Below, one piece after another: positions 57,729 to 64,000 of a stretch of 64,000 nt of DNA; within the stretch, counting starts at the first letter, position 1, and every line of letters begins with the position of its first letter. Origin of the DNA: Ligula intestinalis (taxonomy: Eukaryota; Platyhelminthes; Cestoda; Diphyllobothriidea; Diphyllobothriidae); the NCBI GenBank assembly GCA_036362985.1, contig JAYGXS010000004.1, forward strand, positions 2,179,068 through 2,243,067, given 5' to 3'. The notes beneath the pieces were generated by a model, which ran no database searches, was not told the DNA's origin, and saw nothing but the letters and a program-made list of their open reading frames with translations. Position numbers and translations under genes: made by a program.

Positions 57729-57979
57729 AATCACTTAGCTGCAGGCCCTTTTATGAGCTTTCTCTTTCACATCTCCTCTTCTTTAGGTTCGGTTTGAACA
57801 GAATTATCATTGCTGCGTAACCAGCCGCTTCTTATTGACCCACAAACCCCTTCCCTCTATTTCCATGATTCATCTGTATGTACTAACGAACGAAATGAAC
57901 CGCATGTTCATATTTGACCTCATTCCAATATAAATATAGTGGCCTGATGAGCTTAAAATGTAAAGAGTGCGTTTTGTAC

Positions 57980-58003
57980 TTCTCTCTCTCTCTCTCTCTC
58001 TCC
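57980..58003. repeat. (CT)n microsatellite
   Basis: About 11 uninterrupted CT units within the minus-strand PLE fragment frame, giving its translated RERERE run. Confidence 0.9.
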
Positions 58004-58105
58004 ATCACATTCTTTATGCACAGCGAAGTGGTCTGAGCTGGCAGTCTATCTTTACCTTCGCAGTGCAGGACTGGGTTGGTTGAGAATACCACCCGAACGT
58101 CATGA
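58004..58105 (-). mobile_element. Penelope-like element linker fragment
   Basis: Minus-strand frame VFSTNPVLHCEGKDRLPAQT, then TSLCI, matching VLFSTKSVLHGEGKDKLPAQ in the adjacent plus-strand PLE. It ends in the (CT)n tract. The two copies meet head-to-head near 58105. Confidence 0.75.
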
Positions 58106-58875
58106 AGAATAGGCTGAAGAGAGAAACAAAGCCCACCACATCTACTGTGGAGAAGAAGACCCTATTCCTCAAAGTACCCTTTCAAGGCGATGTGGCAAAC
58201 GAACACCTAAGCAAACGCTTCAACCAAGTCTTATCACGAACCTTCCCAGCAGCGAAAGTTCGGGTGTTATTCTCAACCAAATCGGTCCTGCACGGCGAAG
58301 GTAAGGATAAGCTGCCAGCTCAGACCAGTTCTGTATGCATCTACTCATTTAATTCATGCTGTGGAGCATTTTCTATCGGTTGTATGAGTCAGCGCTTACC
58401 CAAAAGATTACGGGAGCCCCTCCCGGCGTGGTTGGCCAAAAGTGAAGTCAGAAGCATCAACAGCGCTATTCTTTTAGGCTGTTTTAAAGGTCCCGCCAAA
58501 CTACCCAATGTCCCTGGGTCAGCGTTTACTAGAAAAATCAGAAGCGACCGCGATCTGGTCGAGGAAGCCGCTGTTGTGCGCGCAAAAAGAATCTTCTGCA
58601 AGCCCCTAGCTTGGCATGGCCAATTTTTGCATAACTGCCTGAATCTTTCCGCGTTTTCTTCCCCTCCCACCCTACCCCTGTCCGAATTCAACAAACCCTC
58701 ATCACTTCACAAAACAAGCTGAGTACTATCAGCCCACTTCCCAACCCCATTCCCTGACTAACTTGCCTGTAATGATGATTACCTGCATGTTATATTTAAC
58801 CCCCCATCTCCTGTGTAAATGAAATGGCCCGAGGAAAATTTATCGAAAGGTGCGTATGCTCGCCAGATATTCTTT
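58102..58875 (+). mobile_element. Penelope-like element, linker, GIY-YIG domain and 3' tail
   Basis: The frame 58102-58722 (206 codons) reads KPTTSTVEKKTLFLKVPFQG, NEHLSKRFNQVLSRTFPAA, then the GIY-YIG region VCIYSFNSCCGAFSIGCMSQ and RLPKRLREPLPAWLAKSEVR. The usual C-S-C-G is S-C-C-G, Y-I-G is S-I-G and the R-E-H helix is R-E-P, so the nuclease is damaged although the frame is open. The C-terminus has AKRIFCKPLAWHG. The 3' tail (58815-58870) with AATGGCCCGAGGAAAATTTA is shared with the 12.1-kb copy. 5'-truncated. Confidence 0.85.
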
Positions 58876-58884
58876 TGAATAAGT

Positions 58885-59860
58885 ATATAGTTATGAGAAT
58901 GCTGGAAGACGCTCTCTTGGACCAGTATTTCATTTGCCCGACTTTCCTTGACGTGCTGGTGTGCAGAAAAGTCGGTGGGGAACTCAAAACAACAGTTTAC
59001 AGGAAGGTGACAAGTACCTCACCTATTCTGAGTTACCTCAGCGACGATCCCGCGACGCACAAACGCATCTGCGTGCGAACTCTATATCGTCGCGTAGAAA
59101 CCCACTGCAGTGAACCAGCCAAAAAGAAGGCCAAAGTCAAGTATCTGCGGAAACTTTTCACAGTGAATGGTTATTCTGGCGCATTCGTCAAAAAATGTAG
59201 GCGACGAGCCAAACAAAGAAAACCAACAGGAAAACCAGAACCAACATGCTCGCGAGCAATACCTTATATTGCTGGTGTATCCGAAGAATTCGCTCGACTG
59301 GTCAGCGAAATTGGGTTTGCCGTTGCTCAATCCATGGACAACTTATGCGGCCTAAAAACCCAGTACCCGTTAACTAAATATCCGGTGTCATCTACCACAT
59401 CGACTGCCTTTGTGGTAAAGCCAATTATGTTAGTGAAACCGGCAAACGGGTTCTCACGAGAATGCATCAGCACGAACTCACCGTGGGACGGAATGACAAG
59501 TTTTCCTTGGTAGCCGCTCACGCATCCATGCCAGGGCAAGGCTTCGATTTCGAACACTTGCGAATACTGGGTGAATCGGACACCTCTTACAGGGGGCATG
59601 GCACTCGCACGCGGACTCTATCAATAAGCGTATCGATCGCCCAGATGCCTATCTCGCGTTGCGCGAGCAATGTCAGAGCTCAAGGCCACTTGCGGCGGAG
59701 CGAACAATGGGAACGCAAGGTCACTTACGGCAGAGCTGACTTAGGCACGCAGCAAGCTGCAGGTTTACGTTTCTTGACAATGGCCTCGGATGAGAGTCCG
59801 AAACGTCGGGCAACTATAATACTGGTCCCAGAGAGCGTCTTCCTGCCTTTTATTCAGTTA
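58885..59860 (+). mobile_element. Penelope-like element, second subfamily, with hammerhead remnant
   Basis: The frame up to 59513 has FLDVLVCRKVGGELKTTVYR, HKRICVRTLYRRVETHCSEP and RAIPYIAGVSEEFARLV, the RT C-terminus and linker of a PLE. After a shift near 59395 the GIY-YIG part appears (HIDCLCGKANYVSETGKR, VLTRMHQHE), then SINKRIDRPDAYLALREQC. The element is truncated before the catalytic box. It ends with a mutated hammerhead motif (59768-59815). Confidence 0.8.
59768..59815 (+). ncRNA. degenerate hammerhead ribozyme of a PLE
   Basis: TTGACAA (59774-59780) takes the place of CTGACGA, two transitions away. A stem II follows (GG/CC and CTC/GAG around GGAT), then GAAACGTC (59800-59807). The downstream tail GGTCCCAG and GAGCGTCTTCC matches other PLE tails here. 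The core changes predict loss of activity. Confidence 0.55.
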
Positions 59861-59889
59861 TCTGGGCCTCGCATATTTTCGAATATTCG

Positions 59890-61080
59890 GTTATTCAGTC
59901 ACTTTTGACCAATTTTAGCCTGCTTTCTGGGGCCGATACGTGGACGACATTTTCGTTTTAATCGGACGGAGTAGGCTAGCAGACTTCCAAAACCTGCTTC
60001 ACCGTACCTTCCCCGACATCCAATTCACATAGAAGGAAGAGAGTGCCGGCCAACAACCGTTCCTGGATGTCCTCATCACGCGCAGACTCAACGAGGAGCT
60101 CAGCACCACGGTTTATAGAAGGGCGGCTAACACAACCCAGGTGCTCAGCTTCCATAGCAACCATTCAATAACGCATAATCGTGGCTGTATACGAGCACTA
60201 TTTCAGAGGTTGAAGACGCACTGCAGTGAACAGGAAGGACGAGTGCAAGAATTATGACATCTTCGGGACCAGCTGGCCAGGAATGGATACCCGAACAGCT
60301 TCATCAACCACTGCCTCCGAACGCGCCCGCGGGGAACAATCGAAAGGGGACCACCAACGCTCTGGAACCCTCTACCGTACATAAAACATTTGTCAAAAGC
60401 AACCGGGCATATCGCTGCAGAGCTCGGCGTGGGTATTGCTCATCGCCCGACAACTACAATGCGTGCAAGAGTCATGCAAATCAAGGACCCGCTGGATGAA
60501 GGTGAGCAGTCTGGCATCATTTATCAGGTGCCATATCGTAACTGTTATTGCCATTCTACAGGGCACACCGCGCGACAACTTAGCTCGTGAATAACGGAGC
60601 ACAAACGGGAAGTGTGGAAAGGCGACCACAGTCCCAGATCGCTACCCACACTCTGGAACAAGGCCACGACCCGACTTCTCGAACACACGGATAATGGCAC
60701 GAGCCAGTAATAAGACGGGTCGCGATCTGCTGGAGGCCTCGGTGTAAGATCCTAACTCTATAAACAGACATGTGGATATACCGCCCCGTTATTTTGCTAT
60801 CCATAGCCGTGACCAGAAACCAGGGCCCAGTGCCTCTACAAGCATGCAGACCACTACGTCAAGATCACACGCCGTTACTCCAGGGACGAGTGTCGGAGAC
60901 ACGATAAGATAGCGTGAGAATGGACGTGCCTTGGACAAGGACCAATCAATAATCGCCACCACCGCCCTCCCATACCAACCCCAATTATGCGTAGCTGACG
61001 TTAGCTGTTCTAATTTACTCTGACGATGGCGTCTCGTGTGGAGCTGAAAGCTCAGAATAAAACTATCGTTGCGGAGATCG
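59890..61080 (+). mobile_element. Penelope-like element with RT catalytic box, GIY-YIG and hammerhead
   Basis: Starts inside the RT: FWGRYVDDIFVLIGRSRL (about 59925-59980) has the catalytic YVDD. After a TAG come QQPFLDVLITRRLNEELSTT, RGCIRALFQRLKTHCSEQ, NGYPNSFINHCL, IAAELGVGIAHRP and ARVMQIKDPLDEGEQSGIIY. The GIY-YIG segment (YQVPYRNCYCHSTGHTARQL, then RITEHKREVW after a stop) lacks the usual Y-I-G. NSINRHVDIPPRYFAI near 60760 is the conserved end. The hammerhead motif lies at 61013-61062. The copy is 5'-truncated and decayed, but it is the most complete PLE 3' half in the window. Confidence 0.85.
61013..61062 (+). ncRNA. hammerhead ribozyme motif of a PLE
   Basis: CTGACGA (61020-61026; base 7 of the core tolerates C), a stem II in which GGC pairs with GCT and inner TC with GG around a short loop, then GAAAGCTC (61046-61053). 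The AGCT palindrome gives the two-pair stem III, with cleavage predicted after C61053. AGAATAAAACT and a GAGATCGCGTCTTCC tail follow, as in other PLE ends. Placed correctly at the 3' end of the preceding PLE. Confidence 0.7.
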
Positions 61081-61377
61081 CGTCTTCCTTTTCCTTACAG
61101 TTATGCGAATGTTTCATAATTGGGTTGCACATGGTGTGCGCATATTTTACAGAGTCAGCATGCTACCAAATAATGAATGTCAAACCTCAGTCGGCTTACC
61201 TCATGCACAGTCCTGGTGGCAGTGTCTCTGAACCTGAATCCAGGGGTGGTTGCTCGCGGTCAGCGGACTCCTTCTGCAGGGATAAAAGTTAAAAATTTAG
61301 AATATCTTGTAAGCCGAAAGATACACCCTCGTAGGCAGGCTATGAAATACCTACTGGGGCGTCTGTCCTTCGTCCAC

Positions 61378-62384
61378 CATATATATAGTATGGCGAGTGC
61401 TGCAAGAAACATTCTGCAATTTGAAAAACACCAATAATCACTCGCAAAACAACATTGGGTAGGGTTGCAATGCTGTTTATCATGCAGTTCGATTTGAATT
61501 ATTTTCAGTCACGCTAGGATGCCGACTCTGTGATAAGCTTCTTTTTGAGCGCTGCGAAAAAAGTTGACTCTGGAAAAAATGGCAATAGAAATCGTATGCA
61601 TTTTTATCTTTGATTTTGACTGCCTTTATAAATTCAAGTATATTTTATGGAAAGCATGCACAAATAAATCCTCTCTTGTATTTAGTTGATAGACACTTAT
61701 GCCTTCTTTAAATTTATTCTAAAAGGAAGGGTTTTCTTCGGTATTAAAAAAGTTTCGTAATTGCCGAATGATTTTGAAACCTACCGACTGCTACAACTGA
61801 ATTCAAGTTTTAAAAAATGAATGCTGTATCCATCCTGCTTAAGTAAAAGAACGTTCTTGCCTTCGGTTTGAGGAAGTGGTTGCATACCTTTTATATAATT
61901 TCGCAACAGACATGGATCATGCTGTATATATCAGAGGCAACATTAACAAATTTAAGGACACGATGTGTTATGAACGGAAACCACACAGTCGTAAAAAACT
62001 CAAAATTAGAATTTTTAAAACCGAAGTTAACCCTTCCTTTAAGAATAAAACATAGAGAAGGCGTAATTTTCTATCAAATAAGTACAAGAACGACTCTTGC
62101 CGTGCATGCTTTCCATCAAATATATGTGAATTTATAAAGGCAGTCAAAATCAAAGATAAAAATGCATACTATTTAAGTAGCCATTTTACGGAATCAAATT
62201 TTCGCAGCGGTCAGAAAGAAACTTATCAGAGTCGGCATCCTAGCGTGAATAAAAAACTATTTGAAATTGAATTGCATGATAAACAGAATTGCAATCCTAC
62301 CCAATGTTGTTTTGCGATTGATAACCGACCTTTTTCAAATTGCGGAATTTTTATTGCAGGAGTCGCCATACTGTATATATATGT
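61378..62384. repeat. foldback element, copy 2 (long inverted repeats)
   Basis: Outer ends ATATATAGTATGGCGAGTGC (61379) and GTCGCCATACTGTATATATA (62362) are inverse complements. So are CAACATTGGGTAG (about 61450) with CTACCCAATGTTG, GCTAGGATGCCGAC (61514) with GTCGGCATCCTAGC (62231), and TTTATCTTTGATTTTGACTG with CAGTCAAAATCAAAGATAAA. Arms are about 350-400 bp or more and about 85 per cent identical by eye; the centre is asymmetric and shared with copy 1 at 26 kb in opposite orientation. TA-rich outer ends are compatible with TA-targeting DNA transposons. Confidence 0.85.
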
Positions 62385-64000
62385 ACTAGGTTGGTATATA
62401 AGTTCTGCGGCGATTGCACGGAGCTTTATTTCTACTCGTTTTTGTTGTTAAACTTGTTGTCCATAGTTGTGCGTTGTTTTGACGTTTTTTTCTACATACT
62501 TATACAGCTTATAAATATTTATTATAATTTTTATACAAAACATACCAATCTAAAATTTATTCTCATATTTCAGATGTTTTAAAATAAAAAAACGAGCTTC
62601 GAATCCTGGTCACTACTGCTGGAAACGAGACTGTTTGACTAAATTGGCCAAGGGCGAAGGGATTGTCCACAACGCCGCGTAATAACGTTGACTATATTGG
62701 TTGGGAAGACCAGCAATGTTCCATTCGACCATCAAAATTCAACAGGGTGATCGTGCTTTGCACGCTATGATACGACCCATCATTGAGTAGTCATAATTCC
62801 GGTGCAGTACTTGGAATCAATCCCAAAACTGGGTTGAGACGCTTGCACCAACGTTAATGCGTCCATAAGTTGCCCTACTAAGATCCACCTGAGCTGACTG
62901 AAGCGTCGGCCGGGCGCCCCGTTAAGACTTGCTGCCACTTTTGGCAAAACAATCTGAACGATCGATTTTGGATGCGCGTTGTGACGTATGAGGGGAAATC
63001 GGTTTATCTGGTCAAGCAAAATCGATAATGGAAATGGGTTCCACGAGATTTGACTCCTACATCAGTCCCAGCTTAAGGTAAGCTCAGCAAGCAAATTTTG
63101 ATCTGTGTTTGATTGAATTTTAACGGTGTACTTCAGTCGTTGATGAACGTTCATCCGACCGCTAACGGCATTCATCTCTCCCACTCTGCTTAGGGTCTGG
63201 ACGGAGTCCCTGGCCGCCGTACCAGCTGATATTATAGGCAGATAGTATTACGGACAAAGACACGGTACAGTTCTCTGAATCCTGCAAACAACTTTCAGGA
63301 CTAAATTTAACTTGGTAGTTTAGTGTATATCTGGACAGGTTATTTTGACCAATTGAGTGGATTTAATGATAAGAAGGGCTTTGGTTTGGAAAAGTGCCCT
63401 CTTTTTTAAAATTATTTGGGGAAATCGGTTCTCATTTTGGCTAAATCATGCGTATGTTTTTTATCTAAGAAATTCCCTATGCTATAAGAAAAGACAGGAT
63501 GAAACTTTCTTCTAATATACATTGTGCTGTGGAAGAATTTCTTAATAAGTAAGAAAATGTGGAATAATAATCCCTTCCAGTACTGAAAAATTTTGTGCGA
63601 AGTTTAAGAAATCGCATTTATTTCTAAAAACAAGTAACGATTGGAGTTTAAAAAAATTATATACATCTATTCTGCAAGATTTTTTGCACAAAGTGCAGTA
63701 GCAAAAGTTCTTGGAGGAACATTTTCTTTTACGGCGCAACTGGCCATGTGCATAAACAAAGTGTCTACATTTTACTGCAAATACGTCCCATAGAAGGCCT
63801 TATTGAATGTAATTCACGTAGAAATATAGTTTTTTGTTAACAATAGGTTCCGCTCAAGCGTTATTTAGAAATGAAACAGACAGAAGAATAATAATTATTT
63901 CAAAAAATAGTCATATAAGTAGCCTGTTTTTTCTGCATTCGCACGCTTATTATGAATCTGGAAATAAATGTCCTTCAACGAAAAATAATCCACTATAAAC
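62385..64000. other. Non-coding end of window
   Basis: AT-rich sequence with no supported gene. At about 63150-63250 there is one more copy of the SINE-like repeat seen at 33771-33860 (CCGCTAACGG(C/A)A, TCATCT(C/G)TCCC, CTGGAC GGAGTCC and CAGCTG). The sequence AGGTTGGTATATAAGTTCTG at 62388 is reminiscent of mariner-type ends, but no transposase was found. Confidence 0.4.

Noticed and set aside
57940..57970. GGCCTGATGAGCTTAAAATG as a hammerhead core
   Set aside because: There is no GAAA segment or cleavage triplet in reach. It is a chance CTGATGA.
62385..63019. Mariner transposon next to the foldback element
   Set aside because: AGGTTGGTATATAAGTTCTG resembles mariner ends, but neither strand shows a transposase motif, so no call is made.

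Overview
The window looks like a piece of a large, repeat-rich eukaryotic genome, most likely a parasitic flatworm. Direct evidence for a eukaryote is spliced coding sequence with GT-AG introns (several only 43-53 bp), a Kelch-like gene, eukaryotic-type tRNA-Gly genes, CR1-type LINEs and Penelope-like elements (PLEs) carrying GIY-YIG endonuclease domains and hammerhead-ribozyme motifs. The flatworm assignment is an inference from that mixture and from the small introns; the sequence does not fix a species.

Region 2-15 kb is a stack of nested retrotransposons. A decayed CR1-like element on the plus strand (about 2.05-8.16 kb: ORF1, apurinic-type endonuclease, reverse transcriptase) is interrupted in ORF1 by a 5'-truncated minus-strand LINE (about 3.35-4.75 kb). 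The 3' end of that inserted family recurs alone at 9.13-9.59 kb. A second CR1-like element (10.3-14.95 kb) has its endonuclease domain split by a minus-strand PLE fragment (12.08-12.66 kb).

Region 17.3-21.4 kb holds the best host gene, a BTB-BACK-Kelch (KLHL-type) protein in about eight exons. Its last exon and 3'UTR recur, in decaying form, twice more immediately downstream.

Region 22-42 kb is mostly non-coding: a truncated PLE hammerhead tail (23.3 kb), the first copy of a foldback element with roughly 350-400 bp inverted arms (26 kb), tandem and dispersed repeats (28.6-31 kb), three tRNA-Gly(GCC) copies in a shared repeated flank (31.2, 32.3 and 34.6 kb), a PLE remnant, an inverted SINE-like repeat and degenerate tandem units.

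Region 42.5-56.6 kb contains minus-strand exons of one or more large spliced genes. They encode low-complexity and helical protein that I cannot assign to a family. They are interspersed with PLE fragments, microsatellites, a direct repeat pair and a hammerhead-like palindrome.

Region 57.5-61.1 kb is a cluster of PLE copies, one with a YVDD reverse-transcriptase motif and a near-intact hammerhead core. It is followed by the second foldback element copy (61.4-62.4 kb). Most transposon ORFs are broken. The main themes are nested retrotransposition, PLE copies in head-to-head inverted pairs with ribozyme tails, and an apparently undescribed foldback repeat family.
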